From the NCBI GenBank assembly GCA_016841265.1, contig JAENZL010000005.1:51829-115828 (forward strand): 64,000 bases of DNA. Reading direction: 5' to 3'. Shown here piece by piece: positions 1 through 8,472 of the stretch; within the stretch, counting starts at the first letter, position 1, and every line of letters begins with the position of its first letter. The notes below the pieces were generated by a model. It was not told the origin of the DNA. It did not search any database and saw only the letters and a program-made list of their open reading frames with translations. The position numbers and the translations under genes are program-made. This DNA comes from Methanobacteriota archaeon. GTDB taxonomy: Archaea > Halobacteriota > Methanosarcinia > Methanosarcinales > Methanosarcinaceae.

Positions 1-255
1 ATGCTTAACGACTACAGGCGGGAACTCGAACACTTTCTGAACCTGAAATATACAAAACTCTACGTCTGTAACAACAATAACATGAAAATTGCCTCAAGCA
101 TCGTTACTGAAAAGTTCATGGCAATTTCCCTCTTTTGCAACAGTGGCATCTACTATAACCACAACCTGGTGAGTTTTGACGACAGCGCACTAAAATGGGG
201 CAGGGAACTTTTCGACCACTACAAGAACGTGGCAAGGCCTATAACCAGGGTTTGA
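1..255 (+). CDS. C-terminal part of a FilR1/DUF1724-type transcriptional regulator (cut by the window edge)
   Basis: The 84 visible residues resemble the end of the methanogen regulators that carry an N-terminal winged helix and a C-terminal FilR1 (DUF1724) domain. The closing pattern, a strand with NNNMKIASSIV, then YYNHNLVSFDDSALKWGRELFDHYK, is typical: the domain ends with a helix containing WGxELF. The ATG at base 1 is probably internal, because a full FilR1 protein is about 250 to 270 residues and the DNA-binding half would lie before the window. Members are thought to be small-ligand-responsive regulators in Methanosarcinales. The target genes cannot be told from here. The next gene is convergent. 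Confidence 0.6.
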   Translation: MLNDYRRELEHFLNLKYTKLYVCNNNNMKIASSIVTEKFMAISLFCNSGIYYNHNLVSFDDSALKWGRELFDHYKNVARPITRV

Positions 256-295
256 ATAAGGTAGCGAAAAAAATAAAGAACCTCGAAAAAGAGGT

Positions 296-706
296 TCAGT
301 TCACCGTAACGGTCAGGTTCATTCCCTGGGCATCTTCCACCGTGAACAGGTAAGTTCCGGGCTCGTTAAAGGTATACTTAAAAGGAACCCTGTACGAAAG
401 TTCTTCATTCGGAAACAGCCCGTCTTCACTGACCAGCACATAAGTGCCCTGCCTTTTGTTGCTCCACCAGGCAATCGTATCTCCCTGGTTGATCTCCCGT
501 TCCGGAGGAGTCATAACCCCATAATACTCAAGATAAACAATATACTCTTCAGTAGGCCCGACAGGCAAGTTTTCATCCTGCTCCTCAACACCGGATTCCG
601 AAACCCCGGTTTCATCAGTCTCAACCGGCCCTGCATCCTCCTCCGCACAACCGGAGATAAAAAGTGACGCGAGCACCAAAAACAAAACCAAAATTTTTGT
701 ATTCAT
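296..706 (-). CDS. Cupredoxin-like secreted lipoprotein
   Basis: A 136-aa protein with a lipoprotein-type signal peptide: MNTKILVLFLVLASLFISGC, with the Cys as the presumed lipid-attachment residue. A short acidic linker rich in Glu, Asp and Thr follows, then a beta-sandwich domain of about 80 residues with the cupredoxin-like sequence INQGDTIAWWSNKRQGTY and a closing GTYLFTVED strand. The usual type-1 copper set (C-x-H-x-M) is not seen, so copper binding is doubtful. The start at 706 was chosen over an upstream ATG at 796 because AGGGGA lies just before it and the signal peptide begins there. It is convergent with the regulator fragment. Confidence 0.6.
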   Translation of the reverse strand: MNTKILVLFLVLASLFISGCAEEDAGPVETDETGVSESGVEEQDENLPVGPTEEYIVYLEYYGVMTPPEREINQGDTIAWWSNKRQGTYVLVSEDGLFPNEELSYRVPFKYTFNEPGTYLFTVEDAQGMNLTVTVN

Positions 707-1044
707 ACGTATCCCCTGAATTCCATAGACTTTTGTATTCACTTGCTTTTGATAGACTTTTGCATTCCCTGAATTTATTGATTCGCATAGCTTCAAGTTT
801 TTATGATTCTATATGTCCCCACCCCTTATAATCAATTATCCTTTTGTTCGATCAGAAACATTAGGTATAGCGGTTGAAAGGGCCAGATTACCACCGATTT
901 GTAACTGAAAACTTTAACACAAAATCCACTTGAACAAAGAGAAACGAGAACCCCTGGTTGCTGAATAAAAAATCAGAAAATCAAACAAAGATCAGAAAAT
1001 CAAACAAAAATAAGAAATCAAACAAAAATAAGAAAAGAAGTTAA
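707..1044. other. Intergenic region with short A-rich tandem repeats
   Basis: This holds the upstream region of the lipoprotein gene and the 3' flank of the tRNA. Bases 968 to 1037 contain degenerate direct repeats of the form AATCAAACAAAAATAAG / ATCAGAAAATCAAACAAA. No convincing gene is seen. Confidence 0.5.
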
Positions 1045-1116
1045 CGTCCCGACTGAGACTTGAACTCAGGTCTAAGGCTCCGCAGGCCTCAAGGATATCC
1101 GCTACCCTATCGGGAC
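1045..1116 (-). tRNA. tRNA-Arg (anticodon GCG)
   Basis: Read on the minus strand, a complete cloverleaf can be drawn. The acceptor stem is GTCCCGA with TCGGGAC, with discriminator G. The D arm begins GGGTAGCGG. The anticodon stem is GAGGC/GCCTT around loop CTGCGGA, giving anticodon GCG (decoding CGC and CGU). A four-base variable region precedes the T stem CTGAG/CTCAG and T loop TTCAAGT. No CCA is encoded and no intron is seen. Confidence 0.93.
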
Positions 1117-1295
1117 ACATGGTATACAGCGAGCACTCCTTCATAAGAACATTCAACGATATAAAGTTTATCGCCGGAACGCCTGGAAGGGGTCCTGACA
1201 TTTTCAAGGATTTCAGAGTGGTTATCGGAGAAAACCTGTTTCCCTGGCATCTCTACCAATAAAGATTAAATGCAACTAGCTCGTTTTTATAATTT

Positions 1296-2480
1296 ATGTC
1301 GATGACTATAGGACTTGCAGGAAAACCCAATGCAGGGAAATCCACTTTTTTCAAAGCGGCTACCCTGGCAGATGTTGAAATTGCAAATTATCCATTCACA
1401 ACCATCAATGCAAACCACGGCATAACCTATGTCCGAGCCGAATGCCCCTGCAGGGAGAAGGAAAAAACCTGCGGGAAATGCGTAGACGGGGTCAGGCTCG
1501 TCCCGATTGACATTATTGACGTGGCAGGGCTTGTGCCTGACGCCTGCAAAGGGAGAGGGCTTGGAAACACCTTCCTGGACGAACTCAGGCAAGCCCAGGC
1601 AATCATCCACGTAGTCGATGCCTCGGGAGGAACGGACTCCGAAGGCAACCCCGTGGAAATAGGAGAGCACGACCCCCTCGAAGACGTTGCGTTCCTGAAC
1701 CGGGAGATTACCATGTGGCTCTATGGGATCCTGGAACGGAGCTGGTTCAAGCTTTCCAGAAAGATCCAGGCCGAAGGGCTCAAGATAGAACTTGTGGTCG
1801 CCGAACAGCTGGCAGGAGCCGGGATCAATGAGTCCCATGTGAATGCCGCACTGATTGAAACAGGGCTTGTCCGGGTGGATCACCTGAAGTGGAGCGAAGA
1901 GGACATGATAAAGCTCTGCGATACCATGCGGGAAATAAGCAAACCTCTGCTAATTGCCGCAAACAAGGCAGATGTAGCTCCAAGGGATAACCTGGATAAG
2001 CTGGAAGAAGTCGACAGGATTGTCGTGCCCACGAGTGCTGCCGCAGAACTTGCCCTTAAATCCGCCGCCAAAAGCGGGGCAATCAAATACACCCCCGGAA
2101 ACGGAAGCTTCGAAATAGTTGCCCAGGGACTGACAGCAGCTCAGAAAAAAGGGCTTGAAGCTATCAAAAAGGTGCTTGAGCACCTGGGCGGAAGCGGGGT
2201 TCAGGAATGCATCAACAGGGCAGTTTTCGAGCTTCTTGACCTGATAGTGGTCTATCCCGTAGAAGACGAAGGGAAATGGACCGACAAGAACGAGAACATG
2301 CTTCCAGACGCCTACCTTATGAAACGTGGTTCGAACTGCCACGACCTTGCCTATCAGATCCACACCGAAATAGGAGACCGTTTCCTCTACGCCGTAGACG
2401 CGAGGACCAGGCTCAGGCTAGGGGAAAAGCACGAGCTTAAAAACGGGGATGTAATCAAGATCGTATCCACCGCAAAGTAA
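1296..2480 (+). CDS. YchF/OLA1-like P-loop GTPase/ATPase with C-terminal TGS domain
   Basis: A 394-aa TRAFAC-class NTPase. Walker A is GKPNAGKST (residues 9 to 17), the G3 region is DIIDVAGLVPDACKGRGLGN (about 73 to 92), and the base-recognition loop is AANKAD (about 226). A Cys-rich insert with CPCREKEKTCGKC (about 50 to 62) is characteristic of the archaeal branch. The C-terminal 65 or so residues form a TGS domain ending in LRLGEKHELKNGDVIKIVSTAK. The family is ribosome-associated and linked to stress and translation control. The gene stands alone downstream of tRNA-Arg (opposite strand). ATG at 1302 is a possible alternative start, two codons later. Confidence 0.85.
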   Translation: MSMTIGLAGKPNAGKSTFFKAATLADVEIANYPFTTINANHGITYVRAECPCREKEKTCGKCVDGVRLVPIDIIDVAGLVPDACKGRGLGNTFLDELRQAQAIIHVVDASGGTDSEGNPVEIGEHDPLEDVAFLNREITMWLYGILERSWFKLSRKIQAEGLKIELVVAEQLAGAGINESHVNAALIETGLVRVDHLKWSEEDMIKLCDTMREISKPLLIAANKADVAPRDNLDKLEEVDRIVVPTSAAAELALKSAAKSGAIKYTPGNGSFEIVAQGLTAAQKKGLEAIKKVLEHLGGSGVQECINRAVFELLDLIVVYPVEDEGKWTDKNENMLPDAYLMKRGSNCHDLAYQIHTEIGDRFLYAVDARTRLRLGEKHELKNGDVIKIVSTAK

Positions 2481-2497
2481 AAACCCGAAATAAAAAC

Positions 2498-2569
2498 CGA
2501 AACTTAAAAAGAAACTTAAACCGAAACTTAAAACGAAACTTAAAACGAAACTTAAAACGAAACTTAAAC
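2498..2569. repeat. 12-13 bp tandem repeat (CGAAACTTAAAA)
   Basis: About six or seven imperfect copies of a CGAAACTTAAAA unit fill most of the gap between the GTPase and the cis-prenyltransferase homologue. They probably arose by slippage; a role in transcript ends is possible but not shown. Confidence 0.75.
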
Positions 2570-2594
2570 CGGACCCTGAACCTTTTTGTAGTCC

Positions 2595-3287
2595 ATGGGG
2601 AGGATTTTCCAGATGAACCTGCTTTCATTCAGCTATCCAGTCTACGAGAGGTACCTGACCTGGCAGATATCCAAATACATCTCAAAGGCCCCAAAACATG
2701 TGGCAGTAATTCTTAAGGAAACTGACCTTCTGGACACGAAAAATGTTGAGAAACTCCAGCTAGCCCTCCTCGAATTCAGGAAATTCAAGGTAGACCTTGT
2801 GAGCATCTACGTGGACATCCTCAAGGATGATACAGCATTAAAAACGGAGATAGTATCCGGAATCGCGTCCAGGCTGGAAGAAAGCTTTTCGAAGCTCCCT
2901 CATGGGACAGGATATGAAATATACGGGCAGGAAGGAGAAGTCACAACCAGGTGTGAAGGAAAAGACTTCTTTGTATACGTCTCTCTCGGTTTAGGAGGGA
3001 GAGAAGAAATAACCAGGGCGGTGCTGGAAGTCCTGAAAGACGTGAAACAGGGAAGCGTCAGACCCGAAGAAATTGATGAAACGCACCTGGAATCCTGCCT
3101 GCTTGTCAAGCAAGAACCTGACATCATGATCCGTTCCGGAGGCCAGAAACTCTCGGATTTCCTGGTCTGGCAGTCCGTGTACTCGGAACTCTATTTCACG
3201 GACGTCAACTGGAAAAAAGTCCGAAAAATAGACCTTCAGAGGGTTATAAGGGATTACCAGAAGCGGCAAAGAAGGTACGGGAGGTGA
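2595..3287 (+). CDS. Divergent cis-prenyltransferase (UppS/NgBR-like), probably non-catalytic subunit
   Basis: A 230-aa member of the undecaprenyl/dolichyl diphosphate synthase family. The C-terminal region V is well kept: PDIMIRSGGQKLSDFLVWQS followed by VYSELYFTD (about 176 to 204), and it ends RQRRYGR, an RxG tail. The N-terminal region I, normally HxxxIMDGNRRWA with the catalytic Asp, is replaced by HVAVILKETDLL, so the Mg-binding Asp and the NRRWA phosphate loop are missing. That is the pattern of the regulatory partner (NgBR/Nus1) in two-subunit enzymes making polyprenyl phosphate glycan carriers. Heteromeric enzymes of this kind have, as I recall, been reported in Methanosarcina mazei. 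A catalytic partner would be expected elsewhere in the genome. Confidence 0.75.
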   Translation: MGRIFQMNLLSFSYPVYERYLTWQISKYISKAPKHVAVILKETDLLDTKNVEKLQLALLEFRKFKVDLVSIYVDILKDDTALKTEIVSGIASRLEESFSKLPHGTGYEIYGQEGEVTTRCEGKDFFVYVSLGLGGREEITRAVLEVLKDVKQGSVRPEEIDETHLESCLLVKQEPDIMIRSGGQKLSDFLVWQSVYSELYFTDVNWKKVRKIDLQRVIRDYQKRQRRYGR

Positions 3288-3332
3288 AAAAGCCTGGAAT
3301 TCGGAATAAGTCCGGAAGAACTTCACTACTCT

Positions 3333-3824
3333 GTGGTAGTCTGTCCCAGGTGCAGGGAACATGCCCAGATCATTGAGACCGGGAAAAAAACCGTAAGTTG
3401 CCAGCACTGTGGAGCCCGCCTGCGGGCAAGGAAGCTCCGGGTATTCTATTCTTCCGACGAGCTTGAAAAAGCCGTGGCTGCCAGGACCCGCCTGCAAGCC
3501 GAAATCTCGGGGAAAGAAGAAAAACGATTTACAGGGAGCCTTTCCCAGGAAAGCGGAAATTCGGATATAGGGAAGGGAACCGAAAGAAAATTTCCCGCGA
3601 ACCCTTCCGGAAGACCTTCAAACCCCATAACCCGGAAAACAGATCCGAGAAAAGTAATTCTCGAAACCCTTGAAACAGCCGGGGGGGAGATGGAAATAGG
3701 AAAACTCCGGGAAAATATCCTTGAAAAAGACCCGGACCCGGAAAAATTTGAAGAAACCCTCAAAAAGCTTCAGGAAACAGGAGAAGTCTATTCCCCGGCC
3801 AGAGGGAAGGTAAAAATTGTGTAA
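3333..3824 (+). CDS. Zinc-ribbon protein with C-terminal winged-helix-like region (DUF5817-type)
   Basis: A basic protein of about 163 aa. It starts with a zinc ribbon, CPRCREHAQI then CQHCGARL (two CxxC pairs, residues 4 to 27), followed by a helix, a low-complexity charged linker, and a C-terminal segment of about 55 residues (RKVILETLETAGGEMEIGKL onwards) that looks like a winged helix. This suggests a nucleic-acid-binding protein, but the partner is unknown. The GTG at 3333 is the first conventional start. However, the family N-terminus seems to include the preceding residues (HYSVV), and a strong GGAGGTGA at 3279-3286 lies just before a CTG at 3294 in the same frame, so translation may start there. 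It probably shares an operon with the cis-prenyltransferase gene. Confidence 0.6.
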   Translation: MVVCPRCREHAQIIETGKKTVSCQHCGARLRARKLRVFYSSDELEKAVAARTRLQAEISGKEEKRFTGSLSQESGNSDIGKGTERKFPANPSGRPSNPITRKTDPRKVILETLETAGGEMEIGKLRENILEKDPDPEKFEETLKKLQETGEVYSPARGKVKIV

Positions 3825-4165
3825 ATGCTCATCCCTCAGGAAAAAAATATTCCCTCAGGAAAAATATAAACATTATGTAAGTGCTCATTCCCCGGAAAAG
3901 GGAACTCCGGAAAAAAACTTCCTTGTAAACCCGTAAAACAGTTTCGTTCAGGTTAGGAAAAAATCTGTCTCCGGCGGCACAGGAGACAAATGTATTTAAG
4001 TACTAAAAGATTTACTATAATTGAATATTTAAGATCAGCATTGGATCAAAATCAGCAACATATTTGCATTTGCCTTTTCAAAAGCATTTTCATATCTTTC
4101 ACAATTTTTCTCACGGAAACCCGCGAAGATTATTATTTTCCATACAGGGTACAACGGTGTTTAAC
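3825..4165. other. Intergenic region ahead of nrpRI
   Basis: Contains short direct repeats (CCCTCAGGAAAAA twice near 3834-3868, and TAARTGCTCATYCC twice at about 3822 and 3878). AT-rich promoter-like sequence (TTTACTATAATTGAATATTTAAG) lies at 4010-4033. No gene is seen. Confidence 0.45.
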
Positions 4166-5140
4166 ATGATGGATCCGCAAATAGAGCGAAAACTCATAGA
4201 GATCATGAGGGTAATTCACGAAAGTGACAAGCCCATAGGTGCCCGGGCCATAGCCGACGAACTGAACAACAGGGGCTATGACATAGGGGAGCGGGCAGTC
4301 CGCTACCACCTTAGGATCCTAGATGAGAGGGGTTTTACACGCAAGCACGGGTATGCAGGGCGCACGCTTACGGAACTCGGGGAAAGCGAGATGCACGACG
4401 CCCTTATAGGGGACCGTTTCGGTTTTGTGATATCCCGAATCGAGGAGATGGCGTTCAGGACCACGTACAACCCCGAGACTAACAAAGGGGATGTGGTAGT
4501 AAACGTTTCGTATTTTGACAAGGACGATTTCGAAACCGTCATTGACGTGCTTTCTTACACGGCAAATTCCGGGTACACAATAAGCTCGAGGGTCAAGATC
4601 TTTGAAGAGGAGACGGATACGGAAATATCCCTTCCCCCAGGGAAAATAGGGATTGCTACCATCTGCAGCGTCACCTTCGACGGACTCATGCTAAAAGCGG
4701 GAATCCCCGTGGAACCTGCTTACGGAGGGGTCATGCAGATCGAAAACAACGCACCTGACCGCTTCCTGGACCTTATATCCTACAGCGGGACATCCATCGA
4801 CCCGATAAAGGTCTTCATGGCGAGGAAACCGACCTCGGTACTCGAAGTGCTTGAGCACGGGAACGGGAAAATCCTTGCCAACATGCGCCAGGTCAATTCT
4901 TCGGCATATGATAAGGTAAAAGAAATTATTGAAAAGGCAGAAAAAGCCGGGTTAAAAGGCTGCCTTCCTCCGGGAGACATCGACGAGTTTCTATATGGAG
5001 CTCCCGTCGAAATAGGAAAGTTTGGAATTGCGGTGGTAGGCGGGATCAACGGGATCTGCGCCCTGGAAGAAACCGGGATAGAAATCGTCACCGACCCCAT
5101 CTCAACAGTGCTGGAATACAGCAGCATGTCCGAACTATGA
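4166..5140 (+). CDS. nrpRI: Nitrogen regulatory repressor NrpRI (HTH plus one NrpR domain)
   Basis: A 324-aa protein with an N-terminal winged helix (residues 1 to 75: AIADELNNRGYDIGERAVRY) and a single NrpR/DUF128 effector domain (about 85 to 324: SRVKIFEEE, LPPGKIGIATICSVTFDGL, GTSIDPIKVF). NrpR represses nitrogen-assimilation genes and is released by 2-oxoglutarate. Methanococcus NrpR has two DUF128 copies in one chain of about 540 aa. Methanosarcina splits the job between NrpRI (HTH plus one domain) and NrpRII, and this protein fits NrpRI; NrpRII is not in the window. Start ATGATG at 4166 was chosen over a longer reading from 4064, whose first 34 residues are not domain-like. Confidence 0.88.
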   Translation: MMDPQIERKLIEIMRVIHESDKPIGARAIADELNNRGYDIGERAVRYHLRILDERGFTRKHGYAGRTLTELGESEMHDALIGDRFGFVISRIEEMAFRTTYNPETNKGDVVVNVSYFDKDDFETVIDVLSYTANSGYTISSRVKIFEEETDTEISLPPGKIGIATICSVTFDGLMLKAGIPVEPAYGGVMQIENNAPDRFLDLISYSGTSIDPIKVFMARKPTSVLEVLEHGNGKILANMRQVNSSAYDKVKEIIEKAEKAGLKGCLPPGDIDEFLYGAPVEIGKFGIAVVGGINGICALEETGIEIVTDPISTVLEYSSMSEL

Positions 5141-5199
5141 GGCAGAGGAAGAATAGAAGAGGGAAAATAGAAGAGAGAGAATAGAAGAAAGGGGGAAGT

Positions 5200-5862
5200 A
5201 TGCTAAAGCTGACCATAGTATACGACAACGAGGCAAAACCCGGATTCGCCGGAAGCTGGGGCTTTGCAGCCCTCCTTGAAACGGAAGAAGAAACACTCCT
5301 TTTTGACACTGGCTGGGACGGCGGGCTCCTTCTTGAAAACCTTAAAAAACTGGAAATTGACCCCACAAGTATCCGGAAACTTGTCCTGTCCCACCAGCAC
5401 TGGGACCATATCGGCGGGGTGCCCGAAGTCCTCAGGGCAAGTCCCGGAATTACGGTCTATGCCCCCACTTCCTTTTCAAAAAATATGAAGGCTGAAATCG
5501 TAAAAAGAGCCAGGCTTATAGAAATTAGTGAAAGCCAGGAGATAATTTCAGGAGTTTGGAGTACCGGAGAACTGGGGGATAAAATCAAAGAACAGTCCCT
5601 TCTCCTCGATACCGGCAAGGGACTTCATGTGCTGACAGGTTGTGCCCACCCCGGTCTTTCAGCGATCATGGACTCCGCCCTTAGCTTCGGAAAGGTAAAA
5701 GGGATCATCGGAGGCCTGCACGACAGCAAGGAGTTCGAAAGGCTTGAAGGGCTTGAACTTATTGCAGCCGGGCACTGCACAACCCATAAAGAAGAAATAA
5801 AAAAACTGTTCAGGGCAGAATATGTGGAAATCGGAGCTGGACTGCGCCTTGAATTGGAGTGA
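5200..5862 (+). CDS. MBL-fold metallohydrolase of the COG1237 type
   Basis: A 220-aa metallo-beta-lactamase-fold protein. Visible metal ligands are the HxHxDH motif in SHQHWDHIGG (about 65 to 74), the His in TGCAHPG (about 147), the Asp or His of GLHDSKE, and the His of AAGHCTTHKEE. The sequence FDTGWDG and the spacing match the COG1237 group, some members of which were linked to a ribofuranosylaminobenzene 5'-phosphate step in methanopterin chemistry. That specific reaction is not established by sequence. It follows nrpRI by 59 nt on the same strand, with GGGGGAAGT before its ATG, so it may be co-transcribed. Confidence 0.75.
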   Translation: MLKLTIVYDNEAKPGFAGSWGFAALLETEEETLLFDTGWDGGLLLENLKKLEIDPTSIRKLVLSHQHWDHIGGVPEVLRASPGITVYAPTSFSKNMKAEIVKRARLIEISESQEIISGVWSTGELGDKIKEQSLLLDTGKGLHVLTGCAHPGLSAIMDSALSFGKVKGIIGGLHDSKEFERLEGLELIAAGHCTTHKEEIKKLFRAEYVEIGAGLRLELE

Positions 5863-5900
5863 ATAGTTCTTCGATCCCGGGCACCCGAAATCCTCCTGTT

Positions 5901-5996
5901 CCTCAGCAATTTCCCTGTCCCTTCAGTAATTTCCCTGTTCCTCAGCAATTTCCCTGTTCCTCAGTAATTTCCCTGTTCCTCAGCAATTTCCCTGCT
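5901..5996. repeat. 19-bp tandem repeat
   Basis: Five copies of a 19-bp unit close to CCTCAGCAATTTCCCTGTT, the last three exactly in register at 5940, 5959 and 5978. They lie just downstream of the MBL-fold gene. Confidence 0.85.
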
Positions 5997-6400
5997 CTAA
6001 ATATTACACACCTTCTTGACCTCTTACTTTTGGTCATCCAATACATTTTTTCAACAAATCAATCCCTTGATTTTGCAGAGGGGATACATGGAAAAACGGG
6101 GAGATGCAGGAAACGTATAATAGAAATACGATGCCCTCTTAAAATAATACAGGATTCTTGCGGGGAGATAGGAAAATCGGACAAAGTAATTTAGAATATG
6201 TGGATTTCTTATGATCTTGCCTGCAGAGTTAAGTGTCCATTGAATGATGCACTTTGAATGACACACAATCGTGTTTTTTGAATGACACGCAATCGTGTGC
6301 TTTAATGATGCGTTTTGAATGACGTGTTTTGAAAAATTATTATCCCGGAATGCGGAAGAAATTGGGAACCGGGCCGGATGAAAATGAGGGAGAATTGCCG
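5997..6400. other. Intergenic region ahead of sufC
   Basis: No gene is seen. Bases about 6240 to 6335 contain repeated TTTGAATGAC blocks with ACACAATCGTGT / ACACGCAATCGTGT, so imperfect direct repeats lie in the likely promoter or leader of the suf operon. They could bind an iron- or redox-responsive regulator, but this is only suggested by position. Confidence 0.4.
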
Positions 6401-7144
6401 ATGCTTAAAATAGAAAACCTGAGAGTAGAGGTCAACGGAAAAACACTTCTCCATGACGTCAACCTCGAAGTGGGGAAAGGGTATACTAACGTGCTCTTCG
6501 GGCCGAACGGAGCAGGAAAATCCGCCCTGATGCGGACTATCATGGGCTTTAGTGAATACAAAATCTTGGAGGGCAGGATCCTGTTCAATGGGGAAGACAT
6601 AACCCATCTTCCAGTAGACGAAAGGGCCCGGCGGGGGCTCGGGATCATGACGCAGCGCCCGCCAAACATGTCGGGGATAAAGCTAGGGGACCTTGTGCGC
6701 ACGGTAGCAAAAGGAGAAAAGGATCCGGAAGCCCTTGCCGAAAACCTTGACATGCAGCGTTTCCTGAACAGAGACGTGAACGTCGGTTTTTCGGGGGGAG
6801 AAATCAAACGTTCCGAGCTCCTGCAGCTTGCAGCCCAGAACCCTAGCCTCTACCTCCTGGACGAACCCGAGTCCGGAGTTGACCTTGTGAGCATAGGACA
6901 TGTAGGGACGAAAATCAAGGAATTGCTAAACCAGGGGGTCGAATGTCCCGGGGAACGCTGCAAGAAAGGAAAATCCGCCCTGATAATCACCCACACCGGC
7001 CAGATCCTGGACTACGTGCAGGCGGACAGGGGCTACATCCTCTGCAACGGGACAGTCATGTGTTCGGGGAACCCCCTGGAAATGTTAGAAGAGATCAAGA
7101 AAAAAGGGTATGAGGAGTGTGTCAGATGCAAGCTGATGAGATAA
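6401..7144 (+). CDS. sufC: Fe-S cluster assembly ATPase SufC
   Basis: A 247-aa ABC-type ATPase. Walker A is GPNGAGKS (about 34 to 41), the Q-loop is near MTQRPPNMSG, the signature is FSGGEIKRSELLQ (about 130), Walker B is LYLLDEPESGVD (about 152 to 163) and the switch His is in IITHTGQIL. The insertion VECPGERCKKGKSA before the H-loop is seen in archaeal SufC. SufC energises the SufB scaffold for Fe-S cluster assembly. ATG 6401 was preferred over 6329 because GAGGGAG precedes it and homology begins at MLKIENLRVEV. It overlaps the next gene, so the two are translationally coupled. Confidence 0.92.
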   Translation: MLKIENLRVEVNGKTLLHDVNLEVGKGYTNVLFGPNGAGKSALMRTIMGFSEYKILEGRILFNGEDITHLPVDERARRGLGIMTQRPPNMSGIKLGDLVRTVAKGEKDPEALAENLDMQRFLNRDVNVGFSGGEIKRSELLQLAAQNPSLYLLDEPESGVDLVSIGHVGTKIKELLNQGVECPGERCKKGKSALIITHTGQILDYVQADRGYILCNGTVMCSGNPLEMLEEIKKKGYEECVRCKLMR

Positions 7145-8349
7145 ACCTGAAGAAGAAAGCCGAAAGTGCGATTGGGAAAAAAGCGGCTTTCGGGGAAGAT
7201 TTCGAGCTTGAGAAATTCGAGGAGGCTTCAAAGGTTTCCGAGCCAATCGAAAACATGAAGGAACTGGATGAGGAGAGCCAGAGGACCCTTCTTAAGGTAG
7301 GAGTGCTCCCGAGCGAGGAAGGCCGGGCGGGCACCCTGCTGATGAAGGATAATGCAATTTCCCATACCTCCCAGAAGGACAAGAATATAGAGCTCATGTC
7401 CACCAAAAAAGCCATGGAAACGCACGAATGGCTCAAGGACTACGCCTGGAAACTGGTGGCTGTGGACACGGACAAATACACGGCAAAGAGCTACCTGGAA
7501 GATGCGGACGGGTACTTCATCCGGGCGCCTGCAGGCAAAAAAACCGTATTTCCGGTCCAGACCTGTCTCATGCTGGGAAGCAAGAACGTCTCACAGACCG
7601 TACACAACATAGTGGTCGTGGAAGAAGATGCCCGGCTCGACATTATCACCGGCTGCACGACGCAGAAAGGAGTTGAGGAAGGGCTGCACCTGGGAATTTC
7701 CGAAATGTACGTAAAAAAAGGTGCCACCCTGAATTTCACCATGATCCACAACTGGGCCGAGAACATAGGGGTCCGCCCCAGGACTGTTGTCCACGTGGAA
7801 GAGGGAGGGACCTTTATCAGCAACTATATCTGCCTAAAACCAGTGCGATCAGTCCAGTCCTTCCCGACGGTCAGGCTTGAAGGAAAAGGAGCAGTAACGA
7901 GGCTTAACACCATTGCAATCGCCCATCCGGGCTCGGAACTTGACCTGGGGAGCAGGGCAATCTTCAATGCTCCGGGCACAAGGGCCGAACTAATCTCAAG
8001 GACAATCACCACGGGCGGGAAAATAATTGCAAGAGGGGAAATGATTGGAAACGCAGTAGGCGCAAAAGGGCACCTGGAATGCAGGGGGCTCATCCTGAGC
8101 GATAAAGGAAGCCAGAGGGCAATCCCTATCCTGGAAGCAAACGTTGCCGATATAGAACTGACCCACGAAGCAGCCGTAGGAAAGATCGCCCAGGACCAGG
8201 TGGAATACCTGATGGCCCGGGGGCTTACAGAAGACGAGGCTGTGGGCATGATCGTGCGCGGTTTCCTGGACGTAGGTATAAAAGGTATCCCTGAAGAACT
8301 CAGAAGCGAAATAGAAGATACGATTACCCAGACGGCTCTCGGGATGTAA
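7126..8349 (+). CDS. sufB: Fe-S cluster assembly scaffold SufB/SufD
   Basis: A 407-aa SufBD-family protein with the right-handed beta-helix core (GCTTQKGVEEGLHLGISEMY, then MIHNWAENIGVRPRT, then ECRGLILSDKGSQRAIPILE and THEAAVGKIAQDQVEYLMAR) and a C-terminal helical region. With SufC it makes the minimal two-gene SUF system considered ancestral in archaea. The start is ATG 7126, preceded at 8 nt by GAGGAG; GTG 7117 is an alternative. Either start lies inside the end of sufC. No other suf genes (sufD, sufS, sufE) are nearby. Confidence 0.92.
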   Translation: MQADEINLKKKAESAIGKKAAFGEDFELEKFEEASKVSEPIENMKELDEESQRTLLKVGVLPSEEGRAGTLLMKDNAISHTSQKDKNIELMSTKKAMETHEWLKDYAWKLVAVDTDKYTAKSYLEDADGYFIRAPAGKKTVFPVQTCLMLGSKNVSQTVHNIVVVEEDARLDIITGCTTQKGVEEGLHLGISEMYVKKGATLNFTMIHNWAENIGVRPRTVVHVEEGGTFISNYICLKPVRSVQSFPTVRLEGKGAVTRLNTIAIAHPGSELDLGSRAIFNAPGTRAELISRTITTGGKIIARGEMIGNAVGAKGHLECRGLILSDKGSQRAIPILEANVADIELTHEAAVGKIAQDQVEYLMARGLTEDEAVGMIVRGFLDVGIKGIPEELRSEIEDTITQTALGM

Positions 8350-8435
8350 AACTCCCGGGATCTGTCTACCTTATTAAAAAAAACAAACTTACTAACTTTT
8401 ACTTACGTATATTTTTTTTGAAAAAAGTGTGGAGG

Positions 8436-8472
8436 CCGACAGGAAAAAGGATAAACCTGCCGGACTTTTTTT
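8436..8472 (+). terminator. Terminator-like hairpin after sufB
   Basis: CCGACAGG (8436-8443) can pair with CCTGCCGG (8456-8463), one mismatch, with a 12-nt loop, followed by ACTTTTTTT. It lies 87 nt after the sufB stop. Confidence 0.45.

Noticed and set aside
296..796. Longer version of the cupredoxin-like protein starting at 796
   Set aside because: The first 30 residues are not signal-like, and a good ribosome-binding site and lipoprotein signal start at 706.
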